NCBI RefSeq assembly: GCF_963678635.1
Contig: NC_087066.1
Span: 19,685,996 to 19,749,995, forward strand
Source: Symsagittifera roscoffensis
Taxonomy: Eukaryota; Xenacoelomorpha; Acoela; Convolutidae
Direction of reading: 5' to 3'
Length of the DNA stretch: 64,000 nucleotides
Each line of letters starts with the position of its first letter. Position 1 is the stretch's first letter. Positions 34,383-45,665 of the stretch are shown here, one piece after another. A program made the position numbers and the translations under genes. Below the pieces are notes generated by a model, which made no database searches, had not been told where the DNA came from, and was given only the letters and a program-made list of their open reading frames with translations.

Positions 34383-34525
34383 CAACTCGTTTCTAAACTA
34401 ACTATGAATACAAATGTTTTATAGAGTGAAAAACTTTCAAATTTTATTCCAAAACTTTGAATGTTTGTATTCATAGTTAGTTTAGAAACGAGTTTGCAAA
34501 AAAGGTTTCTAAACGAGTTTGCAAA
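34383..34525. repeat. Stem-loop with 32-bp arms plus a third partial arm
   Basis: 34383-34414 (CAACTCGTTTCTAAACTAAC onward) is inverted almost perfectly at 34464-34495. A partial extra copy of the outer arm (GTTTCTAAACGAGTTTGC) follows at about 34505-34522. Confidence 0.8.
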
Positions 34526-35189
34526 AAGTTAAGGAAGTTGATGAGCTCAATTTGGCGTACTTTCTGAAATAAAAACATCTTTCGAAACACCGTATGGACT
34601 TATTGTTATTGTAAGAAGTTCATTTTTTAGCTGTTATCTGCAGGGCAAAATAAACAGCATTCAAATTGAAAAATAAACAATGAGTCAAATTTGCCCATCG
34701 TTACTTGTCATGGCTGTTTAGGCACGTGCAATTTAAGGTATATTGAAAATTGTTGAATAGTACAAAGGAAAGTTTCAAAGCTAGGAATTGCATCATCAAT
34801 TGAAACCATGATCGTTTTGAAAAACTCCAGGAAAAAACATTCCAGGAAAAACTTAGACTCATCTATTGCACCAAATTAACTTTTTTTAAGCTTTCAGTGA
34901 AGCATAACCTTTTATGTCAAACCAATTTTTCTCAGACTGAGCAGAATCAATTATCAAAATATCTTAACTAGACGCTCTGGGCTGACCACTGCAAGAATGA
35001 GTTATCAATAATCCTGTACTCATAAATCTTCACTAAAAAAAAAACTAGGAAACACCTTTTTTTTAAGCTAATAATTTGCAAAAAACTTTTTAAAAAAAGA
35101 AAAAAAGTTAGGTTCCAATGTCAAAATAGCCTATGTGAAAGAAGCCAATAAAAAAACTCCGAGCACAAATAACTTAAACAGTTATCAGT

Positions 35190-35750
35190 TTATTGTTCCG
35201 ACCACTGAAAATTGGGAGAACTTTGGATTCGGGTGTGTTTTAGTTTCTTTGTTTTCCACGCAAAATCAGCTACCTCAAATAATCATTGCACATGGTTGAG
35301 TAATATATCATTTTAAAGCCCGTGATTTGAAGGACATTAAAAATTTCGAAAAAGTTTTCAGTGTCGAGAAAAAACGGTTTGAAATTTTCAGTTTTTGGTC
35401 CAATTTCGAGCTAATTGTTTTATTTTATTTAAGCTTAATTTAAGCCGTGCAAACTACGTTTTAGTCAGATAAAGGTATTTCTTGGAGTTTGTTAGCGCAA
35501 ATTTGGAAATCAAAATCTTGAAAATTTTCGTTTTTGTTTTTCTATCTTGAAAATCTTGAAAATCTATTTTGTTTTTCGTTTTTCTTGACTTTTTCTGCAA
35601 AAACTGTTTTGCAGTTGAATTACTTTAATATGACTCTCAAATATGCCTATGTTCCATTTTTTTGTTCGGATTTTTTTATCACAACATGCAATAAATGACA
35701 CCAATTTGAGAAAAAATTTTTTAAAGACTGGTCGGAACATACTGTGCTAC
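35190..35750 (+). mobile_element. Family C short TIR element, copy 2
   Basis: Left end TTGTTCCGACCACTGAAAA, right end GACTGGTCGGAACAT: an inverted pair built on TGTTCCGACCA. The terminal 9 bp are shared with family A, so the two families may have used related transposases. No coding capacity. Confidence 0.7.
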
Positions 35751-35769
35751 TTGCACAATAACCTGCTAT

Positions 35770-36717
35770 CCCGGGTTGACCAAAAACGCTAGTCATACAG
35801 TTTTCATATATGGATAAATGCTAATCATACACTTTTTATGCAATTCCATAAGTACAGAAAATTGCATGAAAGGTCTATGATAACTATTTTTCATATATGG
35901 AAATTGTATGACTAGCACGTTTCCATAAACCAAAAATCATTGATTTTTCTTCGTTTTAATTTCTCAAAACTTTTTGGTTGTGCTTCGTAACCGAACACAT
36001 ATGACATGAACCTTGGTTACTCAAACATAGTAACCAAAAGTTTGGCCGTCTCGCATTAATAATGCATTGGAAACAGCCTGAAAGGTTTTAATTCTGTCTC
36101 CAACAAATAGTATAACAAAAGTAACGAATTTTTAAATTTTGGCAAACATGTTCAAAGATAAATATTTCTAAAAATTGATTATATTAAATTACCAGACATT
36201 GGCCAAGGCATACAAAAATATGTCATACAAAAGAAAGAGTAGTTAAGCGTTTTCGAAAAAAGTTATGAAAAGGAAAAGAAAAAAAATTCAATATTAGTAT
36301 ATCCAGGACTACCTTGTACACAGAAAAAATTATATTTTGCATACAATTTTTTTCCAAAAAATTGTTTGTTTGAGTACGAAAAAAAATATGCGGTTGAAAA
36401 AAAACACAAAAAAAATTTTGGGGACAATTTCAAAAATACTTCAAAATTTTTGTCTTCGCCATCAAAAAATGCTGGTCATACATTTTCCATATATAGAAAT
36501 AGAAATTGTATGATTCGCATTTTTTTGACAAAAAGTTTTTCTTTTTTATTCAGTACGATACACCGAATTTTATGCCAAAACAAGAGAAAAGTTTTTAGAA
36601 AATTCAACGGCGCCATTTTAGCAAAATGTATGAAATTTTTATGATTAGTATTTTTTCATAGACTTAGTTTATGGAATTGTATGATTAGCATTTTTAGTCT
36701 ATGGAGGTCAACCAGGG
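35770..36717 (+). mobile_element. Family D TIR element, copy 3
   Basis: CCCGGGTTGACCAAAAACGC at the left, AGTCTATGGAGGTCAACCAGGG at the right (inverted). Inner blocks match 47223-47765 in order. It lies about 20 bp from the end of a family C element. The frame at 36366-36644 is internal to the element. Confidence 0.8.
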
Positions 36718-37379
36718 ATCCTTGTTATTTATAATGATTTTCAACGACTGTCTGGACAAAAAATAAGGCCAATTTTATCATTATTTTTTCTCATATAGCA
36801 CGAATAATAGTCCAAAAATTCAGCTTTAACTGTTTAGAAAAGTGGAAAAACAGTTTTAATTTAACAGTGTGTATTATGAAGTGTTTACACTGTTGGCGTT
36901 TAAAAATCTTTTAAGAAAAAAATAGTATCTTTTGATGTTAATTTTCCTAAATTGTTCATGATTAATGAACCAGCTGTGTAAACACTTCTTATTACCCACA
37001 TTCCAAGTAGAAAGTTTTTTTTTATTGAAAATTATATGGCTAAAACTTCAGCTTTGAATCAAGGTTTGTGCTATTTGAGAGTAAGGGAAAGACATTTCTT
37101 GGATTACATAAATTATCCAGTAAATCATCGATTGAATAATTGAATATAGCTAGAACTATGATCTGTGCTCTGTATGTCATTTTACTAAAGCCAGGCTATC
37201 TTTAAATTTTTCAAATTTATTGGCTGCATCAAACTTTTTTATGCTTATATTGGCTTTGTAAAATAATCGATATACTTATGACCTTATAGCAACATCATTT
37301 TTACATGAGCATTGCTTTTTTTGGTTTTTGTTTGAATGGATAAATTTCCAATGAATGGATAATTTTCCTTTCAAAAATA
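36718..37379. other. Gene-free stretch
   Basis: AT-rich; no supported feature. Confidence 0.4.
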
Positions 37380-38200
37380 ACTCCAACTATTGCGAGCTTC
37401 GTAGACAGAGTCATCACGAATACATAGTTGTGTCATCGATAGTTCTCAAAACGCCAGTGAAGCGATCAAGTTCATATTTCAACATAAACCGTCAGAACAA
37501 ATGAAATCGCCAAAGTACCTTGCTTCTATTATCGTGACTGATTTTTCATGAACAGACCATAAGTTATATTGCTCACAGCTAGTTGATCCCTGTAAAATAC
37601 AATCGATAATGTCCAACTCATGAAAACTTTATTTGATTTCGAACAATCGGTGGTTGTTCATTGTGACGCCAAATATCTTGATTTAACTTTTATGGACAAG
37701 TCACAAATAATCTCCGGAATTACTTGAAACCAAGTCTTTTCTTTTGAGTGAAATTAAAGCTTCTTCATGTTCAGCCTCATTGACTTCCAATTGCTGTTTG
37801 TCAAACAACACAAGAATCTCCTCCAACGGCTTGCTTTTTCATAAAGGAAATCGTTAATATTGTTAACATTATCTCTTTTTTGCAGTGCAATCCCGTAAGC
37901 AATTCAAAAAAGTTTGCTGTGATTTGTAAAGCCTTTTCGCTCATTGATTGAACTTGTGCTCATTGTGAAATTACAGAGTTTTGCAAAAAAAAGAGTGTTG
38001 CACGTTTGGCAGTATTCAAAACATATAATCAACTATGCTCAGTCGGGGTAAGCGATTTGTATTCTATTGAATCTATTATCGTATTCCCTTGTATGATATT
38101 TGCACCGATAAAAAATTTGCTGTGTTTAAAATTGATAAACAGATGGCTCATTCAGAAGACAGTTTATTACCAAAAACACAAGTTTAAACTTGTTTCGAAA
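37380..38200 (-). pseudogene. Dead paralogue of the TRIM-like B-box gene
   Basis: Two parts match the better copy at 45.6-48.4 kb. 37540-37670 aligns with 45875-46000 (TTTTTCATGAACAGACCA, AATACA-TCGAT, ACTCATGAA, GATTTCGAAC blocks). 37900-38200 aligns with 48145-48470, the B-box end (CATTGATTGAACTTGTGCTCA, GCAGTATT-AA-ACATA, AAACAGATGG). The coiled-coil part and the long intron are largely missing and the frame is broken throughout, so this is a decayed duplicate. The plus-strand ORF at 38006-38233 runs antisense across it. Confidence 0.65.
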
Positions 38201-38459
38201 ATGAGTGTCAGAGTTATACTTTTTTTTTGGTGAAACCAAATAAAAAGAGTCCAGAAGTTATTATCAGGATAAAAAAAAATTTAAAAACTTTTGGTTTAAT
38301 TCGAGCAAACGTGCTTTAAAAACTACTCAATATTAACAAAAAAGAATCATTGTAGTACCGCGCCAAAAAAAAACAGAAAAAGTCTACCAAGCTACATTGG
38401 AAACGATTGTCATAATAACATCTTGAAGTAAGATTTGTCAAGAAAACATAAAACTACGA

Positions 38460-38830
38460 CGAAAAAATGTGACAAAGAAACAAGCAAACCTTACTAAACT
38501 AAAAAAAACATTTGAAAAACACTATAAAATTCGCAAGCACGAATAAAAAAAAGTATGCAAAGAAATTATTAGATGAGAAAAGGGTAAAAGCTAACAAAAT
38601 AAAAAATAATATTAGACTGCTATTTAGTTAGGGTAGAAAATTGCTTGTTGGAGCTTTATTGTACATCAAATATTTTTTTTTTGTAAATTATAAATTTTGT
38701 TTCTTAAAGTGATTTCGGAAACTATATATTATGGAACCGACACAATGAAAAACGCTGACCATTATCTTGATACATATCTCAAAATTGTGTTAGACAATGT
38801 ATAGACGAAAATATCACAATAATACTGCCC
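38460..38830 (+). repeat. Dispersed repeat J, copy 1
   Basis: Aligns with 39370-39730: the AAGAAAT-AT-A-GA-A, TTGTTATTTAG..AGG.-AGAAA-T, TTTCTTAAA and ACAA-TATA-ACGAAAA blocks occur in order. About 900 bp apart, same orientation. Non-coding. Confidence 0.45.
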
Positions 38831-39369
38831 GTAAAAATTTAGAAAAATCATAGAAAGAAGCTAATAAGTTTTGCTAAAATCAAAGGGAATTAAATTTGAT
38901 GGTAATTTTACAAATAAAAATAACTTATGATAAAACTTGATTAATCTCAGCATAACCTTACTGTTACTTCTACGAAACCAATGAATTGATTCACTTTACT
39001 CCGAGAAGTAAGCATAAGAAGATTATTGATACTATTGTTTTTTATTTCGAAGGAAATGACGGAAAATTTGCGCTCGCACTATTTTAAGACAAAATTCAGC
39101 TTTTGATGTCTTCTTGAGCTCTAAATTGAAAAAATATTTCACTCGCAAAAAGTGTTCGAAAAGTTATGAGGATTCCAAACAAAAAACAATTTTGGATAAG
39201 TAACGTGATGATACTTTTTATCCTATTGAAACGTACGCGAAGACTTGTTTCTTTCCACACTGAATAGAGGCATGCCGTTACAAAACGCAAAATTTACCAT
39301 TTGGAATTTTGCAACGTATGGTATTCAAAACATAGAAAAAGTACAATTATAACTAAGAACTAATAACAG

Positions 39370-39730
39370 AAAAAGTACAACAGTAAAAGTACACTAATGA
39401 AAAAAACAGGAGTTCGAAAAATAACATGATAACTACAGAAAAAATTACCAGAAAGAAATGATAGCTAGGAAAGTGATACACGAAAGGAAATTTTAAAAAG
39501 TGTTAAAATTGTTATTTAGATAGGACAGAAAGTCATTTTTTGTAATTTAATTTTACAGCAAATGTTTACTCTTATTTCTTAAAAGCATAGTTTTGTGACT
39601 AACATTTTTTTCAAAAACAACATAAATCGAACTGACGCATTTTTTTGAAACAAGCTGCCCTCTATTGTTAAACAGATCTTAAATATGGACTAGACAAAAT
39701 ATAAACGAAAAGAAAACAATGGTCTCATTA
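39370..39730 (+). repeat. Dispersed repeat J, copy 2
   Basis: Second, diverged copy of 38460-38830. No gene in either copy. Confidence 0.45.
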
Positions 39731-40099
39731 AAAACATTAAAAAATAAAAATTTTTCGTTTGTTACAAGACGCGAAGTTTATCAATTAGAATTTTCAAACG
39801 TCTGGGACATAAAATCAAGAAAAAATTTAAAAGAACTCTTTAATTTTTTTTCAAATGTTTTTTCAATCGATAACTGTTTCTTTGGAAAATTAAGGGGCGT
39901 TCAAAACAATCTTCGCTCCAATGGTGTTTATTTTTACTTTTAAGTTTATCACAATCTACTACAAAAAGATATTGGAACCGTAAGCATTATTGATCTCGAC
40001 TGACCGCACAGAGAGACTCAATAGTCTGGCAATGTTTTTTTTACAGATGAGGCTACAACCTGCGAATGAAGCGATTGAATTTATCTTTACTATGCACTA

Positions 40100-43000
40100 T
40101 TTTTTTTTGCTTTTCGTTTTCATGTAGTGAGCGTTTTTCGGCTAATATCTCTCCCGCTTTTTTTGTTTTTATTGATGTAGGTTGTGAACATGTCTCCTTT
40201 TTTTCCGGTTTCGCAATCTGAAACGGGTCCCCACTCTAACAGATCCACGTGGAATTGTTCTAGCGATTCTCATTTTTTTCTATTTCTGCATACGAGTTTA
40301 TATCCTTCAAAAGCAATTGTTTTCGTCTTAATAATTATATCCTCCAATTTTTTGACCAACCAATTTTTTTGTGGTTACTGATTGCAAATCGTTTCCAGGT
40401 CTATTTTTTGTACTTGTCTTTGAAATCTGCTCCGAGACAAAATATTTGATAATTTCTGAAATTTTCGTAGGCTTCCTCCCAGATAAAAGGTTTTCATTGC
40501 ACGACTTGTTTCTCGCTTTTATGATATTCTTTTCAATGGCTACTCGTTTCTCCGGATTTCTCTAGTTTTATTCTGTGTCTCTGTTTCTCCGGTAAATCTT
40601 AGTTTGTTCGCCGGTTCTGTCGGTTCTACAATTGGTGATTTATCTCGATCACTGCAGGTTTCTTATCTCAAGGCCGTTTTTTGCACTAATAGTCAGTTGT
40701 GCAATCGAGGCCCACTTTGTTCATTCTAAGGATGCTTATTGACAAAATTGTGTGGTACTCAGCGGTTTCTGGTATCCTGCTGGTTGCGCTGTGTCATACG
40801 GTAAAGTATGGACTTAGTTATTTCTTGGAATAATCGAATGCCCAGGAATCTCCAGAAAAAAAATTTCTCAGTAAGAGTGCTCCAAGGCGCTGAGAAAGGT
40901 GACACGGAGAGTGCCACTGTTAGTGGCAAGGCTGAGGAAAACCTAAGACAAGGGAGACTTCGCTTCAAAGTAGAACATGAGTTGATAGTTCCCAAACAAG
41001 TAACGTCGAGTTCCATCTATTGCATTATCCGGACATTGTAATGTTTTATTGGAAAACTTCGGAGAGGAAGTCTGGTTACCCTTCAGTTAAACTGTTTACT
41101 AGGATAAAAAATAAAACTTCAACTAGTTTTTGAGTTCACAGATAAAAATAAATTAGTAAGCAGGAATCAAATGTCACAGATTCAAACTCAAGTCGTACAC
41201 ATTTTGAGATATGGATTAATTAAAGTAGTGCATCAAGCATTACTTCAAGACAGCCTCTCCATCAGTGTTATTCAAAGCATCCAAGCAAGCCTGCACAATT
41301 ACTCCCAGCCGAGATGTAGCGCCGGTCTGGTAAGCAAAAGAGGGGTCGGACACACGGGCACAGAATAGAGAGTGATCGTAGCAAGATGCTGGGGAAAATA
41401 CAGACCCTATAACTTTCACTGTCAAAGAAGATAAAAAACCCGCTCGTTAATCTAGTGATTCAATGATCCAAGCTGAGGGATCATAGATCAAGTTTGGGCA
41501 AAAAAATCATTCGAGCACAAAATCTAGGACGTAACTTCAAGTTTGTCTCGCCTGTAAAATTAGTTCAAGATCAAATAATGACTCACAAGGAGGGTCAGGA
41601 CACAGTGCCAGAGACAGGAGAAGGACTTTGCCTAATATCAGGGGCTTCGCGACCAACGCATCACCACCCACCATGGGTGGAAAGTACTATGATGGGGGAA
41701 AGTTCAAGTTTCGCGGACAGAGTAATTTTCTAAAAGTACAGTGCGCAGAGATGAGCCGAATACAAAAAGTTCAGAACAAGTGCTGGTAAAATTCGGTCAT
41801 ACCAGAGGTCGTTGAATGAATCGAGCAAGTGGGAAGACATTTATTTGTCAACTCGATCTTCAGGCAGGAATAAACAGCAAACTGATCTTTTCGGTCGTCC
41901 ACTCAGCCAAAGTTCATCCTAGAATTAGAAAAAGACAGAGCCTCGGAGGTTTCCAGTCTATCTCCGGATGAGTTCCTTTCGTTCTTTGAGTTGCATATGG
42001 AGATCCTGAAATATTTTAAACCTGAAGGAAAGCTCTGCGTATGGTAAATGTTAGAATTTTCAAACCTTTTGCATCTGCAGCGTTTTGCAAAATTTTGGCG
42101 GCCATAATGAAGTCACCAGTTGGAATTACAGGTCCTTTTTCAATTCAGAGAGTAAAAAGATTCATAATAGTCGCGTCTGACTCATTTCACAAATGTCTAT
42201 CAAATGTTATTATGTAGTCAATATTTCGTCAAGCAGTGATACATTTAACAAATTTTTAAACGGTTATATAAGTCAACGCAGCGTTAGAAAGAGTATCAAA
42301 AATTTTAAGTACGAAGTTTTCTTAAAACGAGGGGAGTTAAAGCGAGGTATGCGGATGGTGACCATCAAAAATTTGTCTAGTCAAGAGATTCATTTGAATA
42401 AAGAAGAATGTGGGTACTGCAATGTTGAACTCGGCATTCAAAAATGTCCAATCAGAGGTGAAATTTAATGTAGAAGACATTCGTAAAAACGCGGGATGCT
42501 ATCTTTCCGACGTCTCACTTTTAAATGCACTATGGCAGAAAAGCCAAACCGGAGATGTCTAAGTTGAGGGATCAGTTAATAAATTCTGCAATATTAGATT
42601 AAAAACAAGAACAGGCCAAGTCAAGGCCAGAAGGGATACGTGCATCATCCAAATCCAATACACGAATGAAAGAGGTCAGGAAAGACAGGGCTGGTAGAGA
42701 TGTACCATGAAAGATCAAGAAAAGTGAATCAGAAATGCGAGTTTTAGGACACTCAAGAACTTGACAAAGGCGAAGAGTGTCTGCAATCTCCAGAAAAGAT
42801 ATTCATCTCATTAAAAGTGATCTAAAGCGCAGAGGAAAATGACAGAGAGAAGGCCGTGGAAAGCCTAAGGAAGGTCTAAAGACAAAGGAGACTGCGCCTC
42901 AGAGTACAGTAAGAATTGACATTCCCGACACAAGTAAACTCGAATTCGATTTATTACAATGTCCGGAGATGGTAGTGATTAATCGGGAAGCTTTCGATGG

Positions 43001-44300
43001 GAAGTCTGGCTATCCTTCATTTAAATTGCTTATTAGGGTTGCTTGTAAAACTCGGTCCGCCAGAGGTTGCTGAAAAAAAACGAGCAAGAAGGACAACAAT
43101 TTTTTGCGCAGGTCTCGATTTCGTCAGCTCAAACTTCAGGCAGGAATAAACAGCTGACGGAGTTTTTCAGTAGTCCACTTTAAAAGTCAATCAAAGTAAT
43201 TCAGACGATAAGAAGAAAGCAGAGCCTCAGAAGCTTCCAATATCTCCGGTTAAGATACATTCGTTATTTAAATCAACGCATTATTTTTGTATAAAACCAC
43301 TCTTGAAGAGACCAAAACTTGTGGATTTCAGGCCTGATAAAGTAAAAAAAAATCAATTTAAATTTTTACCAACTGTTAAATAATTAGAAGCTCATTAATT
43401 CCAAATTTTGCGGTGGTGTAGGTTTAGGGGATTGCTTCCCAAGTGGTCCCGTGGGCAGTCAATTCAGCGGGGCGACGGAGATTCACTACTATCTACAATC
43501 CCTAAAGGGTTATGTTGGTGGCCCTTCTGTGTATTGTTCTCAGGGCTGTCTCTTCAATACAATTGTATAAATCTCCAATTGTCAATTGATTCAAATGCAA
43601 AACTTATCTGAACTCCTTTTCATGGGTTGCTAATTCATCTCAGGCATCTAAATTTTTTATGTGTACTCTATTCCAATCCCGACCTTCAAGCTATCAGGGG
43701 AACGTAGCTGGTCTATTAGGGGCCAAATTAAACCAAAAAGTCACCTCCGGGGAGCCAAATAAAATCCCCGTCCGTCCATAGTTTTTAGAAGACCTAACGC
43801 TCATGCTGCTGTCCTATTGCTATCAATTTCCTCTGGGACTACTTTAGTCTCGTTGAGTTGCTACTAATAGAACATTTGCCGAGCTAAACTGAACTCGATA
43901 ATTACCAAGTCCATTTTGAATTAATTCTACTAATCCAAGGTTACAATGTCAATGTATAGCGCTATCATCTTCTGCTCTAGTGGTGGGTTTGTTTACTTAC
44001 GGCTTAAAACTGTGGGTCTCAGGGGTCTGGGGATCCAATCTTAAACTTCCCTCAACTAGGCTTACAACATAGTAAAATTTGAGCTCAATACCGCTGCTAG
44101 TTTCCGAGTTCTGATAGGGCCATTTACACTTCTGGGGACCGTGATCACTTGCCCTCAAGGGTCTGAGGGCTCCCGTTTTTTGTATGCCCGGGTCAAGGTC
44201 GAATCATCTCTGGTACCACTCCTCTGAATTTCAACATTAGCTTCCTTAGCTTCCCCCGATTTGGGGGGGTAGGAATGTTCGCCGATTTTGTCAAATTTAA
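40100..44300. other. GC-richer block with decayed coding-like frames and an internal duplication
   Basis: The base composition departs clearly from the AT-rich surroundings. Segments 40845-41095 and 41775-42000 recur, diverged, at 42785-43040 and 43030-43275; shared landmarks are ATCTCCAGAAAA, AAGTCTGG-TA-CCTTCA and TTCAGGCAGGAATAAACAGC. Protein-like stretches appear (for example around 41490-41733, 42193-42570, 43410-43560, 43680-43870 and 43930-44250 on the plus strand), but none runs more than about 90 codons without a stop. I do not recognise a domain. An old retroelement, an integrated virus remnant, or a degraded gene duplication are all possible. Confidence 0.45.
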
Positions 44301-44879
44301 TTTTCTTGCATAGGAGGGACAATATATAGAAGAATGAATTATTTTGAACTCGACCCTTTGTTTGCCGTACTACTTAACTTAATGATAAATCAGGCTACTT
44401 AACTTACGCATAGGTTACTATAGCATGTAATACAGTAGAATCGCCATTTCTACAGATGGATTAAAAAGTGAATTGAGCTAGATAGAAGTCATAGTCTATG
44501 CTATCGCTAGCTGTGAAATCAGCAATCCTCGATTTCTTCTTTTTAATTTTTTTTTAATTGAGCGTGCTAACATCTTTCACTCTTTTCCGAACTTTTGATC
44601 GAACTTGGTCCAAACGTTTTTGCTCAGTCAATCTCGGTCGAATTATTCTTCATCGATCGCACTTTGTTGAAACATAGACAGCTTGAGTAGAATCGGACAA
44701 AACATATCGAGCCTGGGTCGAGACAGTCGGAATATACCATTGTTTTCGGCTGAATCGGTTAAAACGTAAATTGCAAACCAAAGTCGCGCAAATAACTTTG
44801 CTGCAGATGTGAAACATGTTGTTTTTGAGCTGAGCAAAATTGCAAAATGTTTTATTTTTCGTCGGGTAAAGTCGCGCAA

Positions 44880-45115
44880 TTTTTTTTTGGGTCGCGTATA
44901 ATCGCAACATATCCAATTTGCGCAAATATTTAGGTCTCACCAAGTCGCAACATACCCATTATGAGTCGCAATGGTCGCAAAATACCTTTATTCGGGTCGC
45001 GAAAAGACGCCACATATCTATTTGAGTCACAATGATCGCAACATATCCAGTTTGGGTCGCAATGGTTGCATACTTTTTGTGCTCGATCTTGCTCGGGTCG
45101 AGTACGTTCTAGCAT
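44880..45115. repeat. Degenerate GGTCGCAA tandem array
   Basis: GGTCGC-A recurs about eight times in 200 bp, alternating with a CAACATATCCA-type box at irregular spacing of about 25-45 bp. The array overlaps minus-strand frames at 44650-44943 and 44930-45115, which it generates. Confidence 0.55.
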
Positions 45116-45224
45116 ATATTTTCAAGTTGTAGAAAGTACTTCAACTGCTTCTTAGCGTCACATTTCCTTTTCCGGGCCTTTTGAAGATTTTTACTGCTTT
45201 TTTTAAACGACTCAAATCTTGCGT

Positions 45225-45410
45225 GAAAAACCGCTGCAAAAAATGAGCGGCTTTTGACTGGTTTTTTAAAGCAAGCTTTGAGCGGTTTTCCAGCAAGCTT
45301 TGAGTGGTTTGAATGTTTTTTTTTCAAAAAAAAAACCGCGCAAACCGCTCAAATCTTGCTGGAAAACCGCTCAAGCCGTTCAAATCTTGAGCGGTTTTTG
45401 AGCAGGATAT
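45225..45410. repeat. Inverted GAGCGGTTTT / AAAACCGCTC cluster
   Basis: GAGCGG(C/T)TTT boxes with AAGCTTTGAG spacers on the left are mirrored by AAACCGCTCAAATCTTGCTG boxes on the right, followed by another direct GAGCGGTTTT. Together they form a large imperfect hairpin with several alternative pairings. Confidence 0.6.
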
Positions 45411-45597
45411 CGACCCGGGAAATCTACTGATACTTGTAGTCAAAAAGAATTTGGAACTAGTCAGCTATTTGACATTTTCTTAGCATAGTTTTATCAGGGA
45501 TTTAAGATTAAAAAAATAGAAAAACAAACAAAACGTTTTGATAAAAATTTAATGCAATAGAGGAAAAGTTTAGTTCGATGAAATTTTTATGTGAAAA

Positions 45598-45665
45598 GAT
45601 GATGATGATGATTATCAATCATCATCATCATCAACATCATCATCCTCATCATCATAACCATCATC
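45598..45665. repeat. ATC/GAT trinucleotide microsatellite at the TRIM-like 3' end
   Basis: GATGATGATGATTATCAATC is followed by CATCATCATCATCAACATCA and onward. On the minus strand the GAT units encode the acidic C-terminal tail and the stop codon of the TRIM-like protein. Confidence 0.85.

Noticed and set aside
43400-44260. rRNA-derived sequence in the GC-richer block
   Set aside because: No stretch matches a conserved rRNA core that I recognise, and protein-like frames are present instead.
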